Shown: positions 49,616 through 58,272 of the stretch, piece by piece
Numbering within the stretch: the stretch's first letter is position 1
Layout of the letters: every line of letters begins with the position of its first letter
Source of the DNA: Kribbella sp. NBC_01245
Lineage (GTDB): Bacteria; Actinomycetota; Actinomycetes; Propionibacteriales; Kribbellaceae
DNA: 64,000 nucleotides
Reading direction: 5' to 3'
Assembly (NCBI RefSeq): GCF_036226525.1
Contig: NZ_CP108487.1
Location: 6,138,001-6,202,000, forward strand
Position numbers and translations under genes: made by a program
Notes under the pieces: generated by a model
What the model saw: the letters and a program-made list of their open reading frames with translations, nothing else
Databases searched by the model: none
Told to the model about the DNA's origin: nothing

Positions 49616-50704
49616 TCATCCCTGGTCCGTAACCACCTCGAAACTCCTGGCCTCGGGCTCCAGGAACTCCAGCAGGGCGGTCCCCTCGCGCTCGAGTTCG
49701 GATTTCGAACGCTTTCCCGGTTTTCCCAACGGGGTGAGGGTGAGCGTCGCCACACCTCGTTTCTTCTCCGCCGTCCACAGTCCGGACACCTGACCGTCCA
49801 CCAAGTACGTCGACTTGATCCGCAGGTTCTTCGTGAAGACGGCCGGGCGGAACTCGTCGGCGATCACGCGCTCGCGTTTCGCGTGTGCCAGCAGGAGATT
49901 GTCGAACTCGGGCAGGAACCGCACCGGCGCCTCGACGTCCGCGCCGGGACGCGGTGCATCCGGTAGGTCGTACAGGATCTTTCCGCTCTCGTCCTTGAAC
50001 CGCTCCAGCTCGGACGCGTCGAACAGCGCCTTCGCCTTGGTCAGGCCGGACCAGGTCTGGAAGTCCGCCGGCGTGGCCGGGCCGAAGGCGCGCAGATACC
50101 GCTCGACCAGATCCTTCGGTACGACGTCGGGCGTGGGGGCCTGACCGAGCCAACTCTCGGCCGGGGTGAAACGGGCATTCGCCGAGTAGCCCCAGCGGGT
50201 GTCGGTCGGGACCATCACCAGCGGCACCAGCATCCGGGTGGTGAAACCGAGGGCGCGATCGTTGACCTCGGGGAACTGCTCGATCAGCGCGTCGCGAATC
50301 TGGGTGAACGTCAGCGGCTCGTCGGCGAGGATCTTGCGCGCGGCGGCGACGACCTTCTGCTGGTCGAGACCGGCCGCGCGATCGCCGAGCAGCTTCAGCC
50401 CGCTCTCCAGCACGGGCGCGAGCGTGCCGCGGAAACGCAGGTAATCGGCCTTGGTGACGAGGTGCAACGTGCCGCGGAAGAAGGTGGCCCGGACCAGCTC
50501 ACGCTCATGCACGGCCTGGGTGAGATCGCTTGCCTGGAAGCCGGTCAGACGAGTCCACAAACCGACGTACGGATGTTTTGGCTCCTGTCCTTGCAGGCCG
50601 GCGAGACGGGCGACCGCCTGGGCAGGCGTCTGGTCGGCCCGCTCCAGCAGCAGCTGCCGCGCAAGCGTTGCCCGGTTGACGGCACGGGCCGAGAGAACAG
50701 TCAT
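49616..50704 (-). CDS. Winged-helix HTH_42 protein, AlkZ/YcaQ-type DNA glycosylase candidate
   Basis: This 362-residue protein of the HTH_42 superfamily is built from tandem winged helices. The N-terminal segment LAGLQGQEPKHPYVGLWTRL places two Gln residues (38 and 40) where AlkZ/YcaQ crosslink glycosylases carry their catalytic QxQ motif. Later family segments include RATFFRGTLHLVTKADY and VRFLPEFDNLLLAHAKR. AlkZ homologues remove alkylated or crosslinked bases and often protect producers of DNA-damaging compounds. No such cluster is seen here. The ATG at 50704 gives MTVLSARAVNRATL, and longer frames add unrelated sequence. Confidence 0.72.
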   Translation of the reverse strand: MTVLSARAVNRATLARQLLLERADQTPAQAVARLAGLQGQEPKHPYVGLWTRLTGFQASDLTQAVHERELVRATFFRGTLHLVTKADYLRFRGTLAPVLESGLKLLGDRAAGLDQQKVVAAARKILADEPLTFTQIRDALIEQFPEVNDRALGFTTRMLVPLVMVPTDTRWGYSANARFTPAESWLGQAPTPDVVPKDLVERYLRAFGPATPADFQTWSGLTKAKALFDASELERFKDESGKILYDLPDAPRPGADVEAPVRFLPEFDNLLLAHAKRERVIADEFRPAVFTKNLRIKSTYLVDGQVSGLWTAEKKRGVATLTLTPLGKPGKRSKSELEREGTALLEFLEPEARSFEVVTDQG

Positions 50705-50834
50705 GCCGACATCATGTCCTGCCGCACCGACACTTCTCCGCCGATCTGCCCCGAGTTGCCCCGCGATCTGGCCTCCCGAAGGCCCACTGGTCCCACCCAG
50801 ACTCGATCGGACCAACGCCTCGGAGGGACCGATT

Positions 50835-51674
50835 GTGAGCCACCACCAGCATGCCGCGTATTCGACGATCTCGCCCGACCTGATGGAGCACTACTCGAGT
50901 AGATGGGACGAGTCGGCGCGGTTGTCGTCGACCGTCAAAGGCCGGCTCGAGACCGAGCGGCTGCGCTATTTCCTGACCAGATACCTGCCCGGCCCGAACG
51001 CGAAGGTCGCCGATATCGGCGGCGGCCCGGGCGCGCACGCCGCCTGGATGATCGAACAAGGCCATTCGGTCGGCCTGCTCGACCCCGTTCCGCGGCATAT
51101 CGAGCAGGCGCGCGCGGCCGGCGTACCGGCGCTGCTCGGCGACGCGCGCAGTCTGCCGTGGCATGACGAGACGTACGACGCGGTGCTGATGGCCGGGCCG
51201 ATGTACCACCTGGTCAACAAGGCCGACCGGCTGCAGGCGCTCAGCGAAGCCGTGCGGGTGTTGCGTCCAGGCGGCCTGTTGATGGTGGTCGCGATCAACC
51301 GCACCGCCAACCTGATCGGCTCGGCCCTCGCGAACACGCTGAGCCGCCGTCGCGAAGTCGTCGAGGACATCCTGCGCACCGGCAGCAGCAGCTCAAACGA
51401 GCGGATGGCGCCGAGCACGCACTACCACGGCACTACCGTGCTGCGGACGGAGTTGACCGTCGTTGGTTTACGGCCCGTCACTTTGCACGGCCTGACCGGT
51501 CCGGGCGGCTGGCTCACCGTTGTACTCGACGCGCATCGCGCCGGCCCGCTGCCGCCGACCCTGCTCGATCCCGATCCGCTCACGACCGCCCTGGAATGCT
51601 CGCGGCTCGCCGACGACCAGCCCGAACTCGTACCGTCGAGCTCCCTGCTGCTCGGGGTCGGCTGGCGTGCGTGA
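50835..51674 (+). CDS. Class I SAM-dependent methyltransferase
   Basis: This 279-residue Rossmann methyltransferase has motif I VADIGGGPGAHAAWMIEQG near residue 53, followed by GDARSLPWHDETYDAVLMAG and LRPGGLLMVVAINR. The GTG at 50835 is supported by GGAGGG at 50822-50827. No substrate is indicated. Its stop overlaps the start of the Prim-Pol-like gene, which is an unusual pairing. Confidence 0.82.
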   Translation: MSHHQHAAYSTISPDLMEHYSSRWDESARLSSTVKGRLETERLRYFLTRYLPGPNAKVADIGGGPGAHAAWMIEQGHSVGLLDPVPRHIEQARAAGVPALLGDARSLPWHDETYDAVLMAGPMYHLVNKADRLQALSEAVRVLRPGGLLMVVAINRTANLIGSALANTLSRRREVVEDILRTGSSSSNERMAPSTHYHGTTVLRTELTVVGLRPVTLHGLTGPGGWLTVVLDAHRAGPLPPTLLDPDPLTTALECSRLADDQPELVPSSSLLLGVGWRA

Positions 51675-52185
51675 AGCCAAGGTCCGCGCCAAGGCCATCG
51701 AGTACGTCGACCACGGCTGGCCCGTCGCCCGTCTCGCCGTACCCCGCCACGCCCTCTGCCCCTGCCGCCTCCGCACCTGCGTAGACCCGCACCTGCTAGA
51801 CGGCGTGCCCATCGACACGGCCGCCGGTGTGGCCAACGCGTGGTCGGACGGTTTCGAGATCGCGTTGCTGACTTCGCGTTTCGACGTGATCGAACTACCG
51901 GCGGCCTTCGGCGCACCCCTGCACCACCAGCTCAAGATGACCTGCCCGACCGCGATCGCCCCACGCACCCGCCGCTGGTCCTTCTTCCTCACCCCCTTCT
52001 CGGTCCCAGCCTCCCAACTCGACCCGGTCGGCGGCGTCCTCCGAAGCGGCCCCAACGCCTGGGTCCCCGCCCCCGGCACCTACACCGAACCCACCGGCCG
52101 AACCCGCTGGCTAGTCCCGCCCTACCTCACCAACTGGCACCCGCACACCCGCACCGACCCCTTCAACACCATCCTCCGCCCCTAG
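51667..52185 (+). CDS. Degenerate Prim-Pol-domain-like protein
   Basis: This 172-residue protein resembles the N-terminal bifunctional DNA primase/polymerase domain in outline: KAIEYVDHGWPVARLAVPRH, a Cys pair (CPCRLRTC), ANAWSDGFEIALLTSRFDVI and a late WVPAPGTYTEPTGRTRWLV. The acidic catalytic residues expected around FDVIELPAAFG are largely absent, so enzymatic activity is doubtful. The GTG start overlaps the methyltransferase stop by eight bases. The 3' third of the gene is strongly C-rich (53 C against 15 G in 52081-52180). Family assignment is tentative. Confidence 0.55.
   Translation: MREAKVRAKAIEYVDHGWPVARLAVPRHALCPCRLRTCVDPHLLDGVPIDTAAGVANAWSDGFEIALLTSRFDVIELPAAFGAPLHHQLKMTCPTAIAPRTRRWSFFLTPFSVPASQLDPVGGVLRSGPNAWVPAPGTYTEPTGRTRWLVPPYLTNWHPHTRTDPFNTILRP
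52081..52185 (+). terminator. Candidate Rho-utilisation site at the end of the Prim-Pol-like gene
   Basis: The hand count for 52081-52180 is 53 C and 15 G on the sense strand, with no evident hairpin. Together with the similar segment at the end of hutF it suggests C-over-G bubbles at gene ends. This is inference from composition. Confidence 0.3.
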
Positions 52186-52220
52186 TGCCCTAGGGCAAGC
52201 TGGTCAGGGAAGGGGATCAC

Positions 52221-53084
52221 TTGAAACTCTCGATTCGTCCTTACGAGCGCCATGACGAGAACGCCGTCCTGCAGTTGGTGGAGGCCGACATCCTGCCGGG
52301 ACAACCAGCGGTCACGAACGCCATGCTCAGCGACGCGCTGGCTGGCCGCTCCACTGTGGATAGCAGCTGGTGGGATGAGCTTGACCCAGCCGTCACCGAG
52401 GTCGCCCACGACACCACCGGCCAGGTGCTCGGAGTCGTCTCGTACGCGACGAGGGCACGCGATCGCGCCGGCGTGATCCTCTGGCTGCATTGCAGCGAGG
52501 ACCAGACCATCGCCACGATTCTGCTCAACCACGCGTTGTCCCAGCTCGGGCACAAGCGCACGATCCACGCTTTCGAATTCGCCACGGCCTTATCCCTCGG
52601 CCTGGAGGCGTTCCCGGTCCGGCACCGCCCCGCGACACATCGCGCGCTGACCGAGAGCGGATTCACCGGGGAAGACCTGTGGCGCTACATGCGGGCCTCG
52701 CTACCGATGCCGGATCTCCCACGCGCAGCTGGGATCGAGGTCAGCCCAGCCGCAGATCACCCCGGCCAACGGTTGATGATCCGGCGCAACGGCGACGTTA
52801 TCGCTGAGGCCGTGATCGGGACGCCGTTCGCAGGCGTTGGCGTCTTGTGGTGGATCAGTGTCGAACCGGTCGCGCGCGGCCAGCGGATCGGTCTGGCGTT
52901 GCTCGGCTCAGCCGTCGACCTGCTCGCCGAGCTTGGCGCGGAAGAGGTCATCCTGTTCGTCGACGACGACGCTGCGCCCGGCGACTCCGAGCGCGATCGC
53001 ACCGCCGCGAACCGCATGTACGACAGGGCCGGCTTCGAGGAAGTCGATCGCCTGCTGTCGTTCACCCGTCCGTCGCCCAGTTGA
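52221..53084 (+). CDS. Double GNAT-domain acetyltransferase
   Basis: This 287-residue protein has two GNAT-like halves. The N-terminal half (MKLSIRPYERHDENAVLQLV) has a poorly kept acetyl-CoA loop. The C-terminal half (residues about 170-285) has WWISVEPVARGQRIGLALLG with a good pyrophosphate-binding loop and NRMYDRAGFEEVDRLL. The start is TTG at 52221 behind an AGGGAAGGGGA purine tract. The substrate is unknown. The 125-base gap after it contains a stray GGTCCACGCGGTG resembling the arm of the palindrome at 63460. Confidence 0.72.
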   Translation: MKLSIRPYERHDENAVLQLVEADILPGQPAVTNAMLSDALAGRSTVDSSWWDELDPAVTEVAHDTTGQVLGVVSYATRARDRAGVILWLHCSEDQTIATILLNHALSQLGHKRTIHAFEFATALSLGLEAFPVRHRPATHRALTESGFTGEDLWRYMRASLPMPDLPRAAGIEVSPAADHPGQRLMIRRNGDVIAEAVIGTPFAGVGVLWWISVEPVARGQRIGLALLGSAVDLLAELGAEEVILFVDDDAAPGDSERDRTAANRMYDRAGFEEVDRLLSFTRPSPS

Positions 53085-53208
53085 CACGCGCGGCGGATCG
53101 CCAGGTCCACGCGGTGGCGGTTTTCGTTCTGTCTCGGGTGGTTTGGGGACGGCGTGTGGTGCTGGCGGTTCGGTTTGGGACGGCCAGGCCGATGCAAGTT
53201 TCCGTTTG

Positions 53209-54096
53209 TTAGGGCTCGGTAGTCACCGCGGCTGTAATGACGGCAAGCTTCTCCGGGTTGAGCATCCATAGGAGGTGGTCTACGCCGTTGGGGCTGGCGC
53301 TGAGGGTGACTAGGGCGTAGGAGGTGCCGTCGCGTTGGAGGAGGACGGCGGCGCGGCCGTTGGCTTCGACCCAGGTGATGGTTGCGTTGGTCCAGAAGCG
53401 GGTGTGGAAGGCGCGGACGAACTTGCTGACGTGGTCCCGGCCGAGCACCGGGAACTTGGTGGCTCGGGCGAGACCGCCACCGTCGGAGTAGCTGATGACG
53501 TCGGCGGCCAGGAGCTCTTCCAGCGCCGCGAGGTCACCGGCCTGCGCGGCGGCGAGGAAGGCGGTCAGCAAGCGGCGGTGTTCGGCGGCGTCGACTCGTT
53601 CGGGTTGTTCCGTGGCCAGTTGCTTGCGGGCGCGGCTGACCAGTTGGCGGGCGTTCGCCTCGGTCGACTGGATCACCTCGGCGATCTGGTCGTACGGGTA
53701 GTCGAACGCCTCCCGCAGTACGTAGGCCGCCCGCTGGGTGGGCGAGAGCCGCTCGAGCAGCATCAGCATGGCCATTTCGAGCGCCTCGCCTCGTTCGGCG
53801 CCGAGGGCCGGATCGGCGCTGGTGTCGACCGGCTCGGGCAACCACGGTCCGACGTACAGCTCACGCCGGGAGCGCGCGGACTGTCCCACGTTGATCGCCA
53901 GCCGGGTCGTCGTGGTGACGAGAAAGCCGACGGGATCGCGGACGGTCTCCCGGTCGTACGCCTGCCAGCGCAGCCAGGCGTCCTGTACGACGTCCTCTGC
54001 CTCGGCCGAACTCCCCAGCACGCGATACGCGATCCCGAAGAGCCGCGGCCGAACCTCGGCGAAGGCTTCGGCCGCGTCGTCCAGCGAGTTTGTCAT
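53209..54096 (-). CDS. ECF41-type RNA polymerase sigma factor with SnoaL-like tail
   Basis: This 295-residue ECF sigma has region 2 (RPRLFGIAYRVLGSSAEAED then VVQDAWLRW) and region 4 (LERLSPTQRAAYVLREAFDY ... ANARQLVSRARKQL). A C-terminal NTF2/SnoaL-like extension contains the ECF41 hallmark DGGG (SYSDGGGLA). In ECF41 factors the tail modulates activity in place of an anti-sigma factor. The usual partner, a small carboxymuconolactone-decarboxylase or oxidoreductase gene, is not adjacent here. The ATG at 54096 is preferred, and 54111 would add five residues. It lies downstream of the peptide-transporter operon on the same strand. Confidence 0.87.
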   Translation of the reverse strand: MTNSLDDAAEAFAEVRPRLFGIAYRVLGSSAEAEDVVQDAWLRWQAYDRETVRDPVGFLVTTTTRLAINVGQSARSRRELYVGPWLPEPVDTSADPALGAERGEALEMAMLMLLERLSPTQRAAYVLREAFDYPYDQIAEVIQSTEANARQLVSRARKQLATEQPERVDAAEHRRLLTAFLAAAQAGDLAALEELLAADVISYSDGGGLARATKFPVLGRDHVSKFVRAFHTRFWTNATITWVEANGRAAVLLQRDGTSYALVTLSASPNGVDHLLWMLNPEKLAVITAAVTTEP

Positions 54097-54119
54097 GACC
54101 ACGCCAGCCATCGTAGAGG

Positions 54120-55148
54120 TCAGACGACGGGGATCACCTCGGCGTAGTGGCAGGCCGAGGGGTGACCTTGGCCGCGGTCGACCAGCTCGGGGACCTGCTC
54201 GACGCAGGCGACCTGCTCGTCCGAGGTGAGCTGCGCGAACTTCGGGCACCTGGTCCGGAACCGGCAGCCGCTCGGCGGGGTCACCGGGCTGGGTACGTCG
54301 CCGCTGATCAGGATCCGCCGCTTCGCCCTTTCCCGCTCGCGCCGCGGATCGGGCACCGGGATGGACGAGATCAGGGCTTGCGTGTACGGGTGCGCGGGCT
54401 GGTCGAACAACTGGTCGCGGTCGCCGATCTCGACGATCCGGCCGAGGTACATCACCGCGACCCGGTGCGCGATGTGCCGGACCACGGACAGGTCGTGCGC
54501 GACGAAGAGGTACGCCAGTCCGAGCTCCTCCTGGAGGTCTTCGAGCAGGTTGACCACCCCGGCCTGGATCGAGACGTCGAGCGCCGACACAGGTTCGTCG
54601 AGTACGACCAGGTCCGGGCGCATCGCGAGCGCCCTGGCGACACCGACGCGCTGGCGTTGGCCGCCGGAGAATTCGTGCGGATACCTGTTGCCGTGCTCGG
54701 GGTTGAGCCCGACCGTGCGCAGCAGTTCCCGGACCCGCTCGGGCCCGCCGTCGGCGTACGTGCCGTGGATGCGCAGGGGTTCGGCGATCGCGCTGCTGAC
54801 CGTGGCGCGTGGGTCGAGCGAGGCGTACGGGTCCTGGAAGACGATCTGCATTCGCTGGCGCATCCGGCGCAAGTCCTTCGAGCTGGTGGTGCCGAGGTCC
54901 TCGCCTTGGAACACCACTTGGCCGGAGGTCGGGCGTTGCAGGTTGAGTACGGCGCGTCCGGTGGTGGACTTTCCGCAGCCCGATTCGCCAACCAGGCCTA
55001 GGGTTTCGCCCCGGTACAGGTCGAACGACACCCCACAGACGGCGTGTACGTCGCCAGCCGTACGCCGGAGCAGGCCTTTGCCGCGGACCGGGTAGTGCTT
55101 CACCAGATCGCGTACGGATAGCAGTGGTACGTCAGAGGGCCGGGTCAT
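54120..55148 (-). CDS. Dipeptide/oligopeptide ABC importer ATPase 2 (DppF/OppF type)
   Basis: This 342-residue ATPase has Walker A GLVGESGCGKSTTGRAV near residue 50, signature EFSGGQRQRVGVARAL, Walker B LVVLDEPVSALD and H-loop VAHDLSVV. The C-terminal peptide-transporter domain has the Cys cluster CRFRTRCPKF ... CVEQ ... CHYAEV that often binds an Fe-S cluster in this family. The ATG overlaps the stop of the partner ATPase (ATGA). It is the last gene of a four-gene importer operon. Confidence 0.92.
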   Translation of the reverse strand: MTRPSDVPLLSVRDLVKHYPVRGKGLLRRTAGDVHAVCGVSFDLYRGETLGLVGESGCGKSTTGRAVLNLQRPTSGQVVFQGEDLGTTSSKDLRRMRQRMQIVFQDPYASLDPRATVSSAIAEPLRIHGTYADGGPERVRELLRTVGLNPEHGNRYPHEFSGGQRQRVGVARALAMRPDLVVLDEPVSALDVSIQAGVVNLLEDLQEELGLAYLFVAHDLSVVRHIAHRVAVMYLGRIVEIGDRDQLFDQPAHPYTQALISSIPVPDPRRERERAKRRILISGDVPSPVTPPSGCRFRTRCPKFAQLTSDEQVACVEQVPELVDRGQGHPSACHYAEVIPVV

Positions 55149-56203
55149 GGCGTACCTCCAGAGTTGTCGACGGAGGTGGCGATGAACACGTCCTCCGGCC
55201 GGCGCCCTTCCAGGTCGGCGGAGAAATGGCAGGCGGCGAGGTGATTCGGGGAGTGGGTGGCGAGTACTGCGGGCTCGACCTGCTCGCACTGGTCCTGCCG
55301 GAGCGGGCAGCGTGGTGCGAAGGGACAGCCCGGCGGGAGGTTGAGCAAGGAGGGCGGCGATCCGGTGATGGGGACGAGCCGGTCGCCTCGCTGGGCGGTG
55401 TCGAGCCGGGGGAGGCTGCCGATAAGCCCAAGTGTGTAAGGCATTCGCGGCCGGTAGTAGATGTCGTCGACGTCGCCCAACTCGACCGGCCGGCCGGCGT
55501 ACATGACGAGCACGCGGTCCGCCGTACCGGCGATGACACCGAGGTCGTGCGTGATCAGCACCATGGCCGCGTTGGTCGCCGCCCGTGCCGTCTCCAGCGC
55601 CTCGAGCACCTGCGCCTGAACCGTCACGTCGAGCGCGGTGGTCGGTTCGTCGGCGATGATCACGTCGGGATCGTTGGCCATCGCGGTCGCGATCACCACC
55701 CGCTGCCGCATGCCACCGGAGAACTCGTGCGGGTAGTCGCGGGCGCGCTCCCGAGGGCGCGGGATCTGCATCATCGCGAGCAGTTCGACGGCGCGTTCGC
55801 GGGCCGCGGCGGCGCTGACGTCGTTGTGCGCGCGGACCGCCTCGGCGATCTGGTCGCCGACGGTGTAGACCGGGTTGAGCGAGGTCATCGGGTCCTGGAA
55901 GACCATCGCGATCCGGCCGCCACGGATGGCCTGCAGTTCCTTCTCGGGCGCGCCGATCAGCTCCTGGCCGCGGAACCGGACGGATCCGCCGACCTTGGCC
56001 GAGCCCGGCAGCAATCCCATCACCGCCTTCGAGGTGACCGATTTGCCGGAGCCGGATTCACCGACGATGCCGAGCACCTCGCCCAGCCGCAGGTCGTAGC
56101 TGACCCCACGGACCGCCCGGACCAAGCCGTCCTCGGTCGGGAACGAAACCGTCAGGTCCTCCACCTCCAACACGACCTCAGACCCGACCCCGGGCCTGGT
56201 CAT
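55145..56203 (-). CDS. Dipeptide/oligopeptide ABC importer ATPase 1 (DppD/OppD type)
   Basis: This 352-residue ATPase has Walker A GIVGESGSGKSVTSKAVMG near residue 45, signature EFSGGMRQRVVIATAM, Walker B VIIADEPTTALDVT and the C-terminal CPFAPRCPLRQDQCEQ Cys cluster. It pairs with the DppF-type ATPase, whose start overlaps its stop. It also overlaps the permease gene upstream by four bases. It powers peptide uptake. Confidence 0.92.
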   Translation of the reverse strand: MTRPGVGSEVVLEVEDLTVSFPTEDGLVRAVRGVSYDLRLGEVLGIVGESGSGKSVTSKAVMGLLPGSAKVGGSVRFRGQELIGAPEKELQAIRGGRIAMVFQDPMTSLNPVYTVGDQIAEAVRAHNDVSAAAARERAVELLAMMQIPRPRERARDYPHEFSGGMRQRVVIATAMANDPDVIIADEPTTALDVTVQAQVLEALETARAATNAAMVLITHDLGVIAGTADRVLVMYAGRPVELGDVDDIYYRPRMPYTLGLIGSLPRLDTAQRGDRLVPITGSPPSLLNLPPGCPFAPRCPLRQDQCEQVEPAVLATHSPNHLAACHFSADLEGRRPEDVFIATSVDNSGGTP

Positions 56204-57105
56204 GCGCGGACCTTTGTTTGGGTCGGGTCGAAGGCGTCGCGCAGTCCGTCGCCGATGAAGTTGATGGTCAAGGCGATGATGACGATGAAGGCTCCAGGGA
56301 AGTAGAACAGCCAGGGCCGGGTGCTGACCGCGGTGTCGGCGTCACTGACCAGCAGGCCGAGAGACGTGTCGGGCGGCTGGACGCCGAGTCCGAGGAAGGA
56401 CAGCGCCGTCTCGACCAGGATCGCGGCGGCGACCAGGATGGTGACGTTGACGATGATCGGCCCGAGGGCGTTGGGAATCAGGTGCCGGAAGATGATCCAG
56501 CGGTCGGTGGCGCCTAGTGCGCGGCTCGCCTCGATGAAGTCCTTCTCGCGCAGCGAGAGCACCACTCCACGCACCACCCGGGAGACGTACGCCCATTGCA
56601 GAGCGGCGATCACGAGCGCGACGAACCACCACGAGCCCGAGGTGGCCTGGGTCAGGACGGCGGCGACCGCGAGCAGCGGAAGCGTCAGCATCAGGTCCGC
56701 GATCCGCATCATCACGCTGTCCGTGATGCCGCGGTAGTAGCCGGCCACCGCACCCCAGAGAGTGCCGAACAGCCCCGCGAGCATCGCGATCACGAGCGCG
56801 ATCTCGATCGACCGCTGGGTGCCGCGCAGGACTTGGGCGAAGGTGTCGTGCCCGAGATTGTCGGTACCGAAGGGATGCGCGGCCGACGGCGGGACCGACG
56901 CGGGGGAGGAGATGTCGGCGTAGTCGTACCGCCAGAGCGCACCGCCGACGAAGGCCAGCACGATGACGCCGACGAACAAGGCCAGACTGATCACCGCCGC
57001 TTTGTGCCGCAGGAACCGGCGGAGCACCAGTTCGCTCTGATGGCGTTGCCGTACGACGGTCGCTGGTCGCGCCAGGACGGGAACGGCGAGGTGCTGCTCA
57101 CTCAT
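56200..57105 (-). CDS. Dipeptide ABC importer permease, DppC-like
   Basis: This 301-residue permease has an N-terminal cytoplasmic stretch, a first span around residues 36-58 (AVISLALFVGVIVLAFVGGA) and five further spans. The loop DFIEASRALGATDRWIIFRH is the ATPase-docking EAA loop. It also has the family pattern AHPFGTDNLGHDTFAQVLRG. It overlaps DppB-like by eight bases and DppD-like by four. Confidence 0.92.
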   Translation of the reverse strand: MSEQHLAVPVLARPATVVRQRHQSELVLRRFLRHKAAVISLALFVGVIVLAFVGGALWRYDYADISSPASVPPSAAHPFGTDNLGHDTFAQVLRGTQRSIEIALVIAMLAGLFGTLWGAVAGYYRGITDSVMMRIADLMLTLPLLAVAAVLTQATSGSWWFVALVIAALQWAYVSRVVRGVVLSLREKDFIEASRALGATDRWIIFRHLIPNALGPIIVNVTILVAAAILVETALSFLGLGVQPPDTSLGLLVSDADTAVSTRPWLFYFPGAFIVIIALTINFIGDGLRDAFDPTQTKVRA

Positions 57106-58078
57106 AGCGAATCCTCGGATCGAGTAGGGCGTAGAGCAGGTCGGCGATCAGGTTGAACACGATGACGGCGATGGCGACGATCAGCAGCCAGCCGAGTACG
57201 GCGTACACGTCGCGCTGCTGGACCGAGCTGACCAAGAAGTCGCCGAGCCCGCGCCACTGGAAGACGGTCTCGGTGATCACCGCGCCGGAGACGAGGGCCG
57301 CGAAGTCGAGCGCAGTCACGGTCACCATCGGGATCAGTGCCGTCCGCAACGCGTGCCGGATGGTCACCCGGCGCCGGGACAGGCCTTTGGCGCGGGCAAA
57401 CAGGACGTAGTCGCTGTTCAGCACGTCCAGCATCGACGCGCGCTGGAACCGGCTCCACGCCCCGAACGAGATGAGCGCGAGCGAGATTGTCGGCAGCACC
57501 ATGTGGCCGGCGGCATCGACCAGTTGGGCCCAGGCGCCGCCCTCGACCACCACGGATCTCTCCCCGATCGTGTACACGACTTGGTCCCCGACGAGGTTGT
57601 TCAGCGAGATCCCGCCCTGCTTGAGCAGTACGGCGAACCAGAACGACGGCATCGAGAGGAAGAGGAATGCCGCGAAAGTGAATCCGTAGTCGACCCCGGA
57701 GTACTGCTTCACCGCGCTGACGACTCCCACCACCACGGCGAGCACCAGGGCCAGTACGACGGCCAGGGCGATCAACCGGATCGTGACGCCGAACCTGGTG
57801 GTGATCTCGTGCCCGATGTCGAGGTTGGTACGCACGGAGGGGCCGAAGTCGCCGTGCAGGATCCCGGTGATCCAGCTCCAGTACCGCTGCAGCAGTGGTT
57901 CGTCGAGGTGCAGGCGCTGTGCCTCGACCTGGACCACCGCCGGGGACGGAGGCGGGTTCTTGTCCTTGAAGTTGGCGAGCGGATCACCGGCGAGCGTCAC
58001 CAGCAGGAAGACGACGAACGTCGACGCGATGATCACCGGGATCGCGGCCAGGAGCCGGCGGAACGTGTAGGTGAGCAC
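57098..58078 (-). CDS. Dipeptide ABC importer permease, DppB-like
   Basis: This 326-residue permease begins LTYTFRRLLAAIPVIIASTF and has the usual DppB pattern LHLDEPLLQRYWSWITGILH and GDFGPSVRT. The EAA loop is YVLFARAKGLSRRRVTIRHA. The GTG start at 58078 lies six bases after the stop of a possible 13-codon leader ORF that carries the better ribosome-binding site. It is the first gene of the importer operon and diverges from the D-aminoacylase homologue. Confidence 0.92.
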   Translation of the reverse strand: MLTYTFRRLLAAIPVIIASTFVVFLLVTLAGDPLANFKDKNPPPSPAVVQVEAQRLHLDEPLLQRYWSWITGILHGDFGPSVRTNLDIGHEITTRFGVTIRLIALAVVLALVLAVVVGVVSAVKQYSGVDYGFTFAAFLFLSMPSFWFAVLLKQGGISLNNLVGDQVVYTIGERSVVVEGGAWAQLVDAAGHMVLPTISLALISFGAWSRFQRASMLDVLNSDYVLFARAKGLSRRRVTIRHALRTALIPMVTVTALDFAALVSGAVITETVFQWRGLGDFLVSSVQQRDVYAVLGWLLIVAIAVIVFNLIADLLYALLDPRIRYE

Positions 58079-58084
58079 GACGGG

Positions 58085-58126
58085 TTACCGGACTTCGTCG
58101 TACGGCTCGTGAGTGGTCTCCATCAT
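58085..58126 (-). CDS. Possible leader ORF before dppB-like gene
   Basis: A 13-codon frame (MMETTHEPYDEVR, stop TAA) stands directly before the permease gene and is preceded by GGAGG at 58130-58134. That site is well spaced for the second ATG at 58123. The stop is six bases from the permease GTG, which itself lacks a strong Shine-Dalgarno site. Translation of this frame could couple to the permease. It may equally be chance. Confidence 0.35.
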   Translation of the reverse strand: MMETTHEPYDEVR

Positions 58127-58272
58127 CGACCTCCGCGTTGTTCTGCCGGGCTTAGCTGCTCAGCAAAGCGGGTCGAACGGCCGGGCACTTCGTCGTGCCG
58201 TACGCAAGGCGGGCCCGGAGTTCGTCGGCCCGGACGATTCTTGGCGGCCACGGCGGGGCCAGGATGCAACGC

